Origin: Roseibium sp. Sym1
Lineage (GTDB): Bacteria > Pseudomonadota > Alphaproteobacteria > Rhizobiales > Stappiaceae
Length of the DNA: 64,000 nucleotides
Assembly (NCBI RefSeq): GCF_027359675.1
Contig: NZ_CP114786.1
Span: 3,508,501 to 3,572,500 of the forward strand
Direction of reading: 5' to 3'
A program made the translations under genes and the position numbers. Below the pieces are notes generated by a model, which was not told the DNA's origin, made no database searches, and saw only the letters and a list, made by a program, of their open reading frames with translations. Shown one piece after another: positions 37,972-50,233 of this stretch (its first letter is position 1; each line of letters begins with the position of its first letter).

Positions 37972-38013
37972 TAACAAAAACAAACCAAGCCGGGAAAGGC
38001 GCGCTTTCCCGGC
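37972..38013 (-). terminator. Terminator of carB
   Basis: GCCGGGAAAG at 37989-37998 pairs with CTTTCCCGGC at 38003-38012. On the minus strand it is followed by a T-rich run (complement of 37974-37985). Confidence 0.75.
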
Positions 38014-38034
38014 CGGTCAATGAGTATATTAGCC

Positions 38035-41000
38035 TTAGCCGAAGTAGGATTGTAAAGGTCTTACTTCAAGGCTCCCCGCTTTGTGGGCGGCAATGCCTTT
38101 CGCCGCAGCAACCGATCCTGCCAGGGTGGTGTAGTACGGCACCTTGTTCAGAAGAGCTGCCCGGCGCATCGACCGGCTGTCGGAGATGGCCTGCGCACCT
38201 TCGGTTGTATTGAAGACGAGCTGAACCTCACCGTTCTTGATAGCATCGACGATATGCGGCCGGCCTTCAAGCACCTTGTTGATCTTCTGCACCGCGATGC
38301 CTTTTTCCTCGAGGAATTTCTGGGTCCCGCCCGTGGCGATGATCCGGAACCCGGCCGATTCCAGGCTGCGCACCGCGTCGATCACGCCTGCCTTGTCCTC
38401 GTCGCGCATGGAGACGAAGACCGTGCCTTCGCTGGGAACACCCGTGCCGCAGCCGATCTGCGACTTGGCAAAGGCCTTGCCGAAGGCGGTGTCGAGACCC
38501 ATGACCTCGCCTGTGGACCGCATTTCCGGACCGAGAATGGTATCGACACCGGGGAAACGCGCAAACGGGAACACGGCTTCCTTGACGGCGATATGGTCGA
38601 ACTTGCGGTCGCTGAGGCCGAAAGAGGCCAGGCTTTCACCTGCCATGATCCGGCTGGCAATCTTGGCAACCGGCACACCGATGGTCTTGGCGACAAAGGG
38701 GACGGTCCGGGACGCGCGGGGATTGACCTCGAGCACGTAGATCTCGCCCCCCTTGATGGCATATTGCACGTTCATCAGGCCGCCGACCTCCAGCGCCAGG
38801 GCAAGGGCCCGTGTCTGGCGCTTGAGTTCGTCCAGCATGTCCTCGCCGAGCGAGAAGGGCGGCAGTGAACAGGCACTGTCGCCGGAGTGGATGCCGGCTT
38901 CCTCGATGTGTTCCATGATGCCGCAGACAAAGACGTCCTTGCCGTCGCAAAGCGCATCGACATCGACCTCGATGGCGCCATCGAGATAGCGGTCGAACAG
39001 CAGCGGGTTGGTGCCGAGCACCGTGTTGATCTGGCCGGTCTTGTCGTTCGGATACTTGGCGCGCACTTCCGCGGGCACCAGTTCCGGCAGGGTGCCAAGC
39101 AGGTAGGAGTTGAGCGCTTCCTCGTCGCGGATGATCTGCATGGCGCGGCCGCCGAGCACGTAGGACGGGCGCACGACCAGGGGCAGGCCGAGCTGGCCGG
39201 CGATCAGGCGGCCCTGTTCGACCGAATAGGCGATGCCGTTTTCAGGCTGCTTCAGGTCGAGCTTGATCAGGAGCTTCTGGAACCGGTCGCGGTCCTCGGC
39301 AAGATCGATCATGTCCGGGGACGTGCCCAGGATCGGGACGTTTGCCTTGACAAGTGCCTGAGCCAGCTTCAGCGGTGTCTGGCCGCCGAACTGAACGATG
39401 ACACCATGCAACGTGCCGTTTTCCTGTTCCTTGCGGATGATCTCCAGAACATCCTCCGCCGTCAGCGGCTCGAAATAGAGCCGGTCGGACGTGTCATAGT
39501 CGGTGGAGACGGTTTCCGGGTTGCAGTTGACCATGATGGTCTCGTACCCGGCATCATCCAGGGCAAAGGCCGCGTGGCAGCAGCAATAGTCGAACTCGAT
39601 GCCCTGGCCGATCCGGTTGGGACCGCCGCCCAGAATGACAACTTTCTTCCTGTCGGACGGATCGGACTCACAGGCCGGCGCCCCCATGAACGGAGCCTCG
39701 TAGGTTGAATACATATAGGCCGTCGGCGAGGCGAATTCGGCCGCGCAGGTGTCGATCCGCTTGTAGACCGGATGAACGCCGAGATCCGCGCGCAGCCGGG
39801 CCACGTCGCTTTCCTCCTTGCCGGCAAGGCTAGCCAGGCGGGCATCCGAGAAGCCCATCGATTTCAGCTTGCGCAGATTGGCCGCGTCCCGCGGCAGGCC
39901 GATATTGCGTACCTTTGCTTCCATCGCCAGGATGTCGGCCATCTGTTCCAGGAACCAGGTGTTGATGCCGCTGGCCTGGTGGACTTCCTCAACACTCATG
40001 CCGAGGCGCATGGCCTGTGCAACGCTCAGGAGCCTGGTCGGTGTCGCCGTGGAGACCGCCGCGCGCAGGGCATTGCGATCGTCGCCCTGGTCGAGGCCCG
40101 GGATCTCTGTCTCGTCGAGGCCGTTCAGGCCGGTCTCGAGGCCGCGCAGGGCCTTCTGCAGGCTTTCGTTGAAGGTCCGGCCGATGGCCATGACTTCCCC
40201 GACCGACTTCATTGCCGTGGTGAGCGTGGGTTCCGATCCCGGGAACTTTTCGAAGGCAAAGCGCGGGATCTTGGTGACCACGTAGTCGATGCTCGGTTCG
40301 AACGAGGCGGGCGTGGCGCCGCCGGTGATGTCGTTCTCCAGCTCGTCCAGGGTATAGCCGACCGCGAGCTTGGCGGCGATCTTGGCGATCGGGAAACCGG
40401 TTGCCTTCGATGCAAGCGCGGAGGAGCGCGACACGCGGGGGTTCATCTCGATCACGACGAGGCGGCCGTTCTCCGGATTGACCGCGAACTGAACGTTGGA
40501 CCCGCCGGTCTCGACACCGATCTCGCGCAAGACGGCGATCGAGGCGTCGCGCATGATCTGGTATTCCTTGTCGGTCAAGGTCAGCGCCGGCGCGACGGTA
40601 ATGGAATCACCCGTGTGCACGCCCATCGGGTCGACGTTTTCGATGGAGCAGATGATGATGCAGTTGTCCGCCTTGTCGCGGACCACTTCCATTTCATATT
40701 CCTTCCAGCCGAGCAGGCTTTCGTCGATCAGCACCTGGCCGACCGGGGAGGCATCGATACCGGAGCGCACGATGGTCTCGTATTCCTCGCGGTTGTAAGC
40801 GACGCCGCCGCCGGTGCCGCCCAGCGTGAAGGCGGGGCGGATGATGGCCGGCAGGCCGATCTCGTCGAGCGCGCGCATGGCTTCCAGATAACCGGCGTTG
40901 CGGTCATATCCGGCGATCTTGCCCTGCTCGTTGCGAATGGCCGGGGAGGAGGCGATCGCCGCGCGCGGGTTCTCGAGACCGATCGCATCCATGGCGGCGC

Positions 41001-41397
41001 GGAACTTTTCCCGGTCCTCTGCCTTTTCAATGACATCGGCGCGGGCACCGATCATCTCGACACCGAATTTTTCAAGAACGCCCATCTCCTGAAGGTCCAG
41101 TGCGCAATTGAGGGCGGTCTGGCCGCCCATGGTCGGCAGCAGGGCGTCTGGGCGTTCTTTTTCGATGATCTTGGCGACAAGTTCGGGCGTGATCGGCTCG
41201 ATATAGGTGGCGTCGGCGAGATCCGGGTCGGTCATGATCGTCGCCGGGTTCGAGTTCACCAGGATGATGCGATACCCTTCTTCGCGCAGTGCCTTGCAGG
41301 CCTGGGTGCCGGAATAGTCAAATTCGCAGGCCTGCCCAATGACAATAGGACCGGCACCAATGATCAGGATGGAAGAGATATCTGTGCGTTTGGGCAT
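38035..41397 (-). CDS. carB: Carbamoyl-phosphate synthase, large subunit
   Basis: A 1120-residue enzyme that makes carbamoyl phosphate for pyrimidine and arginine synthesis with CarA. Both ATP-grasp halves are complete: [25 protein letters not shown] (N-half) and [23 protein letters not shown] (C-half), with [15 protein letters not shown] and [14 protein letters not shown] segments. The C-terminal MGS-like allosteric domain ends the protein ([14 protein letters not shown]). It is slightly longer than the E. coli enzyme. It is separated from carA by about 2.2 kb with three other elements between. Confidence 0.97.
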   Translation of the reverse strand: MPKRTDISSILIIGAGPIVIGQACEFDYSGTQACKALREEGYRIILVNSNPATIMTDPDLADATYIEPITPELVAKIIEKERPDALLPTMGGQTALNCALDLQEMGVLEKFGVEMIGARADVIEKAEDREKFRAAMDAIGLENPRAAIASSPAIRNEQGKIAGYDRNAGYLEAMRALDEIGLPAIIRPAFTLGGTGGGVAYNREEYETIVRSGIDASPVGQVLIDESLLGWKEYEMEVVRDKADNCIIICSIENVDPMGVHTGDSITVAPALTLTDKEYQIMRDASIAVLREIGVETGGSNVQFAVNPENGRLVVIEMNPRVSRSSALASKATGFPIAKIAAKLAVGYTLDELENDITGGATPASFEPSIDYVVTKIPRFAFEKFPGSEPTLTTAMKSVGEVMAIGRTFNESLQKALRGLETGLNGLDETEIPGLDQGDDRNALRAAVSTATPTRLLSVAQAMRLGMSVEEVHQASGINTWFLEQMADILAMEAKVRNIGLPRDAANLRKLKSMGFSDARLASLAGKEESDVARLRADLGVHPVYKRIDTCAAEFASPTAYMYSTYEAPFMGAPACESDPSDRKKVVILGGGPNRIGQGIEFDYCCCHAAFALDDAGYETIMVNCNPETVSTDYDTSDRLYFEPLTAEDVLEIIRKEQENGTLHGVIVQFGGQTPLKLAQALVKANVPILGTSPDMIDLAEDRDRFQKLLIKLDLKQPENGIAYSVEQGRLIAGQLGLPLVVRPSYVLGGRAMQIIRDEEALNSYLLGTLPELVPAEVRAKYPNDKTGQINTVLGTNPLLFDRYLDGAIEVDVDALCDGKDVFVCGIMEHIEEAGIHSGDSACSLPPFSLGEDMLDELKRQTRALALALEVGGLMNVQYAIKGGEIYVLEVNPRASRTVPFVAKTIGVPVAKIASRIMAGESLASFGLSDRKFDHIAVKEAVFPFARFPGVDTILGPEMRSTGEVMGLDTAFGKAFAKSQIGCGTGVPSEGTVFVSMRDEDKAGVIDAVRSLESAGFRIIATGGTQKFLEEKGIAVQKINKVLEGRPHIVDAIKNGEVQLVFNTTEGAQAISDSRSMRRAALLNKVPYYTTLAGSVAAAKGIAAHKAGSLEVRPLQSYFG

Positions 41398-41569
41398 CTC
41401 GGCTCGCGGCTCGCAGCGGCCAGTCCGGATAACGGGTGCCGTTATTCGGTCTGACTCGGACTTGAGGTGAATGACAATGTTGGCTGAGCGCGTCTTATAG
41501 GGAAAAGCGGCGCGCTAGGGAACCCCGCCCGGACCGGTTGACGACGTTTTCCGGAGCAGAATTGCGACT

Positions 41570-41848
41570 TTATTCGCTCTCTTTGGATTCAGAAGGAAGC
41601 GGAACGGTGGTTTGACCGTCAAAGTCGCCAATGCCGTTCGACAGCGCGAAGCAGGCCAGGCGTATGGATTTGGGAATTTCAACGGGTCTTCCGTCGCGAT
41701 TGCCCTTCTCGTAATACTGGATCATGCGTTTCTTCAGGCCTAGCCGCTCCGCGGCATCCTTCTGTTTCAGGCCGAGTGCACGCCGCCAGTGACGGAATTG
41801 TTGCGGTGTCATGCCGGGCGCGGTGTCTTTGGGTTTCGAATCGGCCAT
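41570..41848 (-). CDS. XRE-type helix-turn-helix protein
   Basis: A 92-residue DNA-binding protein: MTPQQFRHWRRALGLKQKDAAERLGLKKRMIQYYEKG (in parts) is a typical HTH_3/XRE domain at about 13-50. The C-terminal tail is short and acidic (LPSESKESE). There is no toxin partner next to it, and a gene-free AT-rich interval lies upstream. Probably a small stand-alone regulator. Targets unknown. Confidence 0.8.
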   Translation of the reverse strand: MADSKPKDTAPGMTPQQFRHWRRALGLKQKDAAERLGLKKRMIQYYEKGNRDGRPVEIPKSIRLACFALSNGIGDFDGQTTVPLPSESKESE

Positions 41849-42653
41849 TTTTTCTTATTCCGGAACAGCTTGGTTTCGTTCCGCCGCGTGTTGCAGCGCA
41901 CGTACCGTTTCCCTGACAAAAATAACCTGGCCGCTGAATTGTCAATCAAGAAGTGCACAATGTGCTCTTCTTGTGGGCCGTTGAACGGCTGACTTTCCGA
42001 TAAAACTTGACCGAACAGTCAAAAATGTTATCTCGGCTGGCTGAGGGTGTTGGCACCCGTGTTCGGTTCAGGCGCCGGCTGCCCCGCGCAAGGTTTTGAC
42101 GGCAACTTGCGGGTGGAGTGTATCAATTTGCTGTGCCAAGTGCCTTAGGCATAATGGTTACCTGTAATAATTGTCAGGGTAATGAAAAGGAAGTTTAAGT
42201 AATTTTCCGTTGTGGGTTGCCGTGAAGTTAAGAAAACTTGCATGGGAAATCCTGAATTTGTAAATGTCTATTTATTAGGTTCAGATTATCGATAATTAAT
42301 ATTTGTTTGGGTAATGGCTCTATTTCTTTCAATTGAACATTCCCGGTTCTGTGTTCATTTTGCGTCGATTCAGGATTTATTTTTCACAAGACTGAATCTT
42401 CTGCGGAAAATATTCAGCAAATCCAATTTTTTCGTGGATTTTAACTGTCGATCCGGTGTATTAGACTGGTGCTTAGTCTCCTATGAGTTTTGTGCCGGGG
42501 GCTTCTCAAGCGACAAGCATTGCGCTTCAAGCTGCGGAAGCTGTTTTGCCGTGCTAGTGGGACCCGATTGACCGGAGGTGGGACCGGAAGGTCGGGAGTA
42601 CTGCAAGACCCAGCCAGACTTGGAACAAGAAAGACAAGATCGGGCTTAACAGA
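41849..42653. other. Long AT-rich gene-free interval
   Basis: About 800 bases without a convincing gene. The part 42120-42440 is markedly AT-rich compared with neighbours. A frame of 85 codons (42314-42571) has no binding site or motif. The last 150 bases upstream of the MerR start are GC-rich with CCGG/GGTC repeats that could fold. It may hold long promoters or an unannotated small RNA. Confidence 0.45.
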
Positions 42654-43091
42654 ATGAACAATGTAGCAACCAAAATGGTCGTGGTTCCGGACATAGCTGG
42701 TCCGGGACAGGAAGTGGTTCTCGAAGATCGCGCTCTGGCGATTTCCGAAATGTCGGAGCGGTTCGATGTCACGCTCCGCACCCTGCGCTTCTATGAGGAG
42801 AAAGGACTTCTCAATCCGGTGCGCAAGGGGGCTCGCCGGTTCTACGGAGCGCGGGACGTGTCGCGGATGCGGGTGATCCTGCAGGCCAAGAAGATCGGCC
42901 TGACGCTTGCCGAGATCCGACGGGTGATCAAGCTGGTCGAAGGCAGCACCAAACGCGACGACCAGTACAAGGAACTTCAGGAAATCTGCCGTGCACAGCA
43001 GGACATACTGGTCGAGCAGAAGCAGATGCTTGACGAGCAGATTGCCGAAGTCGAACAGATTCTGAGTGCGTTCGACCAACTGGTCGGCTGA
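42654..43091 (+). CDS. MerR family transcriptional regulator
   Basis: A 145-residue protein. Unlike most MerR proteins it has a 28-residue N-terminal extension (MNNVATKMVVVPDIAGPGQE) before the winged helix (LAISEMSERFDVTLRTLRFYEEKGLL). The coiled-coil dimer helix follows (QYKELQEICRAQQDILVEQK) and there is no separate effector domain, which suggests a SoxR/LiuR-sized sensor without the metal-binding C terminus. A terminator follows closely, so it is a single gene. Confidence 0.87.
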   Translation: MNNVATKMVVVPDIAGPGQEVVLEDRALAISEMSERFDVTLRTLRFYEEKGLLNPVRKGARRFYGARDVSRMRVILQAKKIGLTLAEIRRVIKLVEGSTKRDDQYKELQEICRAQQDILVEQKQMLDEQIAEVEQILSAFDQLVG

Positions 43092-43117
43092 ACCGTTTCT
43101 CAGTGCGCTTAAAAAGG

Positions 43118-43146
43118 CCCGGCATGGTTTCCATGCCGGGTTTTTT
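43118..43146 (+). terminator. Rho-independent terminator of the merR gene
   Basis: CCCGGCATGG and CCATGCCGGG form a 10-bp stem with a TTT loop, followed by six T (43141-43146). Confidence 0.92.
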
Positions 43147-43545
43147 GTGTTTGCAGGTTCCGTGGCGATCCGGGAACTGGGCAATGACGGCGCCCGGCAC
43201 GGTCCTGGGCCATGGCATATCCTGACCTCTCCCGGAGGATGCCCATCCCCTAAAGCAGGCCGTAGCGTTGCCGAACTGCGGTCGGCCGTGGTTCAACTTC
43301 TCCCGGATGCGGCGGTTCGGAACGCTCCGGTTTGGGAAAATGTGTATCAATTTCATATTCAGACTTTGTTGCGAGGGCCTTTATGACCGTTCCAATGCGC
43401 TTTGTTCCGGATGCCGATCCGGGGCAGGCGCCGCAGGTCTGGAGCGATGTTCCGTGTCGCGCGGGGCGGCCTGTGCCCTGCCGAACCGGTTTCAGTGATG
43501 TCAGCATGGTTCTGGCCGACGATGTTGGAGCAGCATTCGCCAGAC
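43147..43545. other. Gene-free interval between convergent units
   Basis: Short frames on both strands overlap each other and lack start signals; one plus-strand frame (43383-43583) would read through the carA terminator, so I do not accept it. No tRNA or repeat recognised. Confidence 0.5.
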
Positions 43546-43572
43546 AAAAAAGCGCCGGCACAAGGCCGGCGC
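43546..43572 (-). terminator. Rho-independent terminator of carA
   Basis: GCGCCGGC and GCCGGCGC (43552-43559 with 43565-43572) form the stem; the complementary A-run at 43546-43551 becomes a T-run on the minus strand. Confidence 0.9.
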
Positions 43573-43608
43573 GAAGGGTGTAGATGTTCGGGTGCCATAT
43601 CCGGGCTG

Positions 43609-44790
43609 TCAGCCCTGGCGGGCACTTTCCATCAGCTCGGTGAAGCGTTTGAACAGGTAGTGACTGTCACGCGGTCCCGGTGAAGCTTCAGGGTGATACT
43701 GCACGGAAAAGACCGGCTTGTCCTTCATGGCCAGGCCGCAGTTGGATCCATCGAACAACGATACATGTGTCTGCTCGACATTGCCGGGCAGGCTGTCAGC
43801 ATCGACCGCAAAGCCATGGTTCATGGAGGTGATTTCGACCTTGCCGGTGGTGTGGTCGAAGACCGGGTGGTTTGCACCATGATGACCCTGGTGCATTTTC
43901 ACGGTCTTGCCGCCAAGAGCCAGCGCCAGCATCTGGTGCCCGAGGCAGATGCCGAAGGTCGGCACCCCGCTGTCGACAACCTTGCGGATCATGTCGACGG
44001 CGTAACTGCCGGTGGCGGCCGGGTCGCCGGGACCGTTGGACAGGAAGACACCGTCGGGCTTGTGAGCGAGAACGTCTTCCGCGCTCGCGGTTGCCGGCAG
44101 AACCATCACGTCGCAACCGGCATCGGCCAGCAGGCGCAGGATGTTGCGCTTGATGCCGTAGTCGATGGCAACGACCTTGAAGGTGCCGCCTGATGCTTCG
44201 CCGTAGCCCTGATCCCACTTCCAGGTGGTCTGCGACCAGGGATGGGACTGGGTGGTGGAGGCGTCCTTCGCGAGGTCCATGCCGACCAGTCCCGGCCAGT
44301 TGGCAGCGGCCGCCTTGAGGGCCTCGATGTCGAATTTGCCGTCCGGAGCATGGGCAATGACACCGTTGGGCACGCCCTTTTCCCGGATCAGGGCGGTCAG
44401 GGCGCGTGTGTCGATGCCGCTGATGCCGATCATGTTGCGGCTTTTCAGCCAGGCATCGAGATGTTTGGCAGCGCGGTAGTTGGCCGGTTCGGTGATCGCG
44501 GCGGCCAGCACGACGCCGCGGATGCCGCTGTCGGCCGCCATGTTGACCGTCTCGATGTCCTCGTCGTTGGTGCCGACATTGCCGATATGCGGAAATGTGA
44601 AGGTGATGATCTGTCCGGAATAGGACGGGTCGGTCAGGATCTCCTGATAACCGGTCATGGCCGTGTTAAAGCAAATCTCACCAACGGCTTGGCCCGTGGC
44701 GCCGAGGCCCTGTCCCTCGATAATGCTGCCGTCGGATAGCACAAGCAGGGCGGTCGCCGGGGTCTCTGACCATGCGTCTGCAGTCGTCAT
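43609..44790 (-). CDS. carA: Carbamoyl-phosphate synthase, small (glutaminase) subunit
   Basis: A 393-residue amidotransferase that supplies ammonia from glutamine to CarB. The N-terminal CPSase small-chain domain (LVLSDGSIIEGQGLGATG, FNTAMTGYQEILTDPSY) is followed by the class I GATase with nucleophile C282 in FGICLGHQM and the His-Glu pair in YHPEASPGP. ATG 44790 is used; an in-frame start 25 codons upstream is possible. It is divergent from yqeY. A terminator closes it. Confidence 0.96.
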   Translation of the reverse strand: MTTADAWSETPATALLVLSDGSIIEGQGLGATGQAVGEICFNTAMTGYQEILTDPSYSGQIITFTFPHIGNVGTNDEDIETVNMAADSGIRGVVLAAAITEPANYRAAKHLDAWLKSRNMIGISGIDTRALTALIREKGVPNGVIAHAPDGKFDIEALKAAAANWPGLVGMDLAKDASTTQSHPWSQTTWKWDQGYGEASGGTFKVVAIDYGIKRNILRLLADAGCDVMVLPATASAEDVLAHKPDGVFLSNGPGDPAATGSYAVDMIRKVVDSGVPTFGICLGHQMLALALGGKTVKMHQGHHGANHPVFDHTTGKVEITSMNHGFAVDADSLPGNVEQTHVSLFDGSNCGLAMKDKPVFSVQYHPEASPGPRDSHYLFKRFTELMESARQG

Positions 44791-45022
44791 GTCTTGTTTC
44801 CAGATCTTGTTGGTGACATCATGCGCTGCAGGAAAGGCGTCTGGCGCAGGCTTTCGAGCCTGCATAAGCCGTCTGCATTAAGCGCGGGACTCTATGGGAA
44901 GCGGCTTGGATCGTCAATATTGATCCTCTGAAAAAAGATCTTTAAAAATCAATAGCTTGACTGGGTGAGGGAACGGGCGCCGAAATGCGTCGCTCCTCAG
45001 CACGGCAGGGGTGGGGTGAACC

Positions 45023-45535
45023 ATGCGCACAGCAATGCGCGAGAGAATCAACGTGGCCTTGAAGGCGGCTCAGGACAATGGTGACAAGCGCCGCTGCGCG
45101 ACGCTGCGTCTGGTCCAGACCGCTGTCAAGGACCGCGAGGCGGCGGCCCGTGAAAACGGCAAGGACGGCGTCAACGAGATTGAAGTGGTTGAAATCCTTC
45201 AGAAGATGATCCGGCAACGGGAAGCGTCCGCGGTTGAATTCGAAAGCGGCGGGCAGCTCGACCTCGCGGAACAGGAGCGCACCGAGCAGGACATCATCCG
45301 CGAATTCCTGCCGGTCCAGTTGAGCGAAGACGAAGTGCGCACCATCTGCGAGGAAACGGTCAAGGAGATCGACGCGCAAGGCCTGCGCGACATCGGCCGC
45401 TGCATGAGCGAACTGAAAACCCGCTATCCGGGGCAGATGGATTTCGTCCAGGCATCCTGTGTCGTCAAGGACATGTTGCGGACCGACGGCAACGACAAGA
45501 CCGGAAACGGGTCCGAGGGTACCGGCGACACCTGA
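45023..45535 (+). CDS. yqeY: GatB/YqeY domain protein
   Basis: A 170-residue protein homologous to the tail domain of the GatB subunit: MRERINVALKAAQDNGDKRRC, LQKMIRQREASAVEFESGG and LAEQERTEQDIIREFLPVQLSE are typical. It may bind tRNA or aid aminoacylation, but the free-standing protein has no proven function. ATG follows GGTGGGGTG. The order carA, yqeY, dnaG, rpoD is conserved in related bacteria. Confidence 0.9.
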   Translation: MRTAMRERINVALKAAQDNGDKRRCATLRLVQTAVKDREAAARENGKDGVNEIEVVEILQKMIRQREASAVEFESGGQLDLAEQERTEQDIIREFLPVQLSEDEVRTICEETVKEIDAQGLRDIGRCMSELKTRYPGQMDFVQASCVVKDMLRTDGNDKTGNGSEGTGDT

Positions 45536-45706
45536 GCCCCTTTGCCAATGATGGTTTGTTCACAGGCTTTCCAGTCCGGGATACGGAGTGCGTGCTGCCA
45601 CTGGCATCCCGCCTGAAGACACTCTATTTTGACAGGCTGACGGTGCCGCCTTACGTGAGGCCCCGCGCCTTGGCATTTTCACTGAACTCCGGGCTGTTTG
45701 TGTTTC

Positions 45707-47647
45707 ATGCGTTTCGAACCGCGCCTACTTGATGAAATTCGCGCCCGCCTGACCCTGTCGGATCTCGTCGGGCGCCGGGTGAGCTGGGACCGGCGCAAGA
45801 CCCAGCCGGGCAAGGGCGACTATTGGGCCTGCTGTCCGTTCCATCAGGAAAAAAGTCCGAGTTTTCACGTCGATGACCGGCGCAACCGCTACAAGTGTTT
45901 CGGCTGCGGTGCCTCGGGGGACCACTTCACGTTCGTCTGCGAAACCGAAGGCCTGAGCTTCCCGGAGGCGGTCGAGCGGCTGGCGGACCAGGCGGGGGTG
46001 GCGTTGCCGGCACCCGACCCGCAGGCGGCAAGGCGGGAGAAGAAACGGGCGGGCCTGGCGGATATCTGCGAAATGGCCGCGCAGTTTTTTCAGAACGAAT
46101 ATGCGGGGCCGCGCGGGGAGGCGGCCAGGGCCTATTGCGGCAAGCGAGGCCTTTCTGCCGAAACCCTCAGGGAATTCCGGTTCGGTTTTGCGCCCGACAG
46201 CCGCGATGCGCTGAAATCCTATCTGGCCGCGCGCGAGATCCCCGAGGCGGCGATGATCGAGGCCGGGCTGATTATCAAGCCAGACGACGGCCGTCCGTCC
46301 TATGACCGGTTTCGCGGCCGGCTGATGATCCCGATCCAGGACGACCGCGGCCGGGTGGTTGCCTTTGGCGGGCGGACGCTGTCCCCGGAGGGACAGCCGA
46401 AATATCTCAATTCTCCTGAAACGCCGCTGTTTCACAAGGGCGTCATGCTGTTCAACGCCCACCGGGCGCGCGAGCCTGCCTTCAAGTCGGGCGAGGCGGT
46501 GGTGGTCGAAGGGTATCTTGATGCGATTGCCCTGTGGCAGGCCGGTATCCGCCACGTGGTTGCCTCGCTGGGCACCGCCTTCACCGAGGACCAGGTGCTG
46601 CGCCTCTGGAAATTCGCGCCCGAACCGGTGATCTGCTTTGATGGAGACGCGGCCGGGATCTCGGCGGCGCACAGGGCGATCGACCGGATTTTTCCGGTGC
46701 TTAAAAGCGGCTATTCATTCCAGTTCTGCTTTCTTCCGGATGGCATGGATCCGGATGATCTCGTCAAGCAGCGCGGTGTTGAAGGGTTCCATGCGGAAGT
46801 CTCCAGGGCCAAGTCGCTGTTCGATGTGGTCTGGGACCGGGAAATCTCGGTTGCCCGTCTCGACACGCCGGAGCGAAAGGCCGCGCTGGAAAAGCGCTTT
46901 GACGATCTGATCGGCACCATCCGTGACGAACGCGTGCGCCGCCGCTACCAGCTTGATCTCAAGTTCAAGCTTTCGAACCTGTTTTTCGAACAGGCCCGTC
47001 AGAATCGGAAAGGCGGCAACAAGGGGGCGGACACCGTCACTTCGCTTGGCGCGGCCCGCGAACGGGTGGCCGCCAGCGACGATTTCGGGACCGAACGCCT
47101 GGTGCTCGGCGTGAGCATGCGGTTTCCGCATCTTCTCGACCGGAATTTCGAGCGGTTCTCCAGATTGCCCTTTTCCAACGAGCTGCACCGCCAGTTGCGG
47201 GACGTGCTGTGCCGCATCGTCGACGATCTGGAGGCGACGCCGATTGCCGACCTGACCAGCGCCTTCGACGAGCCGCTCCGCGACATCATGTACGAGATGA
47301 TGCTGGAGACCATCGGGCTTCAGGAGCAAAAGGGGGCGGAATTCTCCGCGTTGATCCACCGTTTCCCGCTGCTCAAATCCAATCCGCCGGAGGATTTCAT
47401 AGAGGCCGCGTTCCTCCATTTCCTGGATGTGCTCGAGTTGAACGCCCTTGAGGAGGAACTGGCCGGGGAACTCGCGCTTGCGGACGAACAGCTCGACGAG
47501 CATTCCTGGTCGCGCATCCAGGCGCTGACCCAGGACCTGAGCCGCCGGCGGGAGGAATGCGCGCGTGACGAGGGCGACCTCGCGGAGCGCGCCAAGAAGA
47601 TCCGGACCGCGCCTCCCGTGGCGGCTGTGGCACAGCAGGTTTCATAG
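45707..47647 (+). CDS. dnaG: DNA primase
   Basis: A 646-residue primase that makes RNA primers at the replication fork. The zinc-binding CHC2 domain uses C43, H46, C64 and C67 (CPFHQEKSPSF, YKCFGCGASGD). The catalytic core and TOPRIM fold follow (YLNSPETPLFHKG, VVVEGYLDAIAL, VICFDGDAAG). The C-terminal helicase-binding region is present. I start it at ATG 45707. It belongs to the macromolecular synthesis cluster with rpoD. Confidence 0.96.
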   Translation: MRFEPRLLDEIRARLTLSDLVGRRVSWDRRKTQPGKGDYWACCPFHQEKSPSFHVDDRRNRYKCFGCGASGDHFTFVCETEGLSFPEAVERLADQAGVALPAPDPQAARREKKRAGLADICEMAAQFFQNEYAGPRGEAARAYCGKRGLSAETLREFRFGFAPDSRDALKSYLAAREIPEAAMIEAGLIIKPDDGRPSYDRFRGRLMIPIQDDRGRVVAFGGRTLSPEGQPKYLNSPETPLFHKGVMLFNAHRAREPAFKSGEAVVVEGYLDAIALWQAGIRHVVASLGTAFTEDQVLRLWKFAPEPVICFDGDAAGISAAHRAIDRIFPVLKSGYSFQFCFLPDGMDPDDLVKQRGVEGFHAEVSRAKSLFDVVWDREISVARLDTPERKAALEKRFDDLIGTIRDERVRRRYQLDLKFKLSNLFFEQARQNRKGGNKGADTVTSLGAARERVAASDDFGTERLVLGVSMRFPHLLDRNFERFSRLPFSNELHRQLRDVLCRIVDDLEATPIADLTSAFDEPLRDIMYEMMLETIGLQEQKGAEFSALIHRFPLLKSNPPEDFIEAAFLHFLDVLELNALEEELAGELALADEQLDEHSWSRIQALTQDLSRRREECARDEGDLAERAKKIRTAPPVAAVAQQVS

Positions 47648-48094
47648 CGCAGACAGACTTGCGGGGCCTTCCCGGGACGTTTTGAGGCCTCGGATCGCTC
47701 AAAAAACGCATTTTCCGATTGACCTGTGACGAATCACACTTGCGAATCGTGTGTGCCGAGCTAAATAGAACCTTTGCAGCCTTTATCGCGCCGCAGCCTT
47801 ATGAGCCTGCTTGCGGCAATAGTCTTAATCAAGCTGCAACCCGTTTGAACACCACTTCGGCATTCGTTCTTCGAATGTGGACAATAAAGACCGTGTGCTG
47901 CGTTGATGCTGATATTTGTCAATGTCGAAAAGTGTACGGTTAATTGGGACTTAAGGGACACGGCTTACAAACCTATCCGCAATGATTCTTCCGGACGCCG
48001 CCGCTGATGAAAAGCTGGCGCGCTGAGAACACATTGGGTTGAAGCCAAACTATGGGCGCGGCGTGGCCAAAGCGGCCACGAACTGGAGCACGAT
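47648..48094. other. Gene-free interval upstream of rpoD
   Basis: It holds the promoter region of rpoD and a possible terminator of dnaG. A 74-codon frame at 47719-47943 has no binding site or protein-like pattern. Sequences such as TTGACC near 47719 look like -35 elements. Confidence 0.5.
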
Positions 48095-50089
<1,995 letters not shown>

Positions 50090-50129
50090 GGGCTGGTTCG
50101 AGACCGATTGCGGAATTGATAGTGAAAAA

Positions 50130-50153
50130 CCCGGCGGCGACGCCGGGTTTTTT
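50130..50153 (+). terminator. Rho-independent terminator of rpoD
   Basis: CCCGGCG-GCGA-CGCCGGG with six T after it (50148-50153). Confidence 0.9.
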
Positions 50154-50233
50154 GGTCCATGATGCGTCCTCGCGACGGACGGCTTCGAACCAGGGACATT
50201 GTTTTGGCCATAATCGCGGATAGGGACCGGCCC

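Noticed and set aside
43147..43545. A tRNA or small gene after the merR terminator
   Set aside because: I looked for TTCGA-containing T arms and start signals and found none; frames run into the carA terminator.
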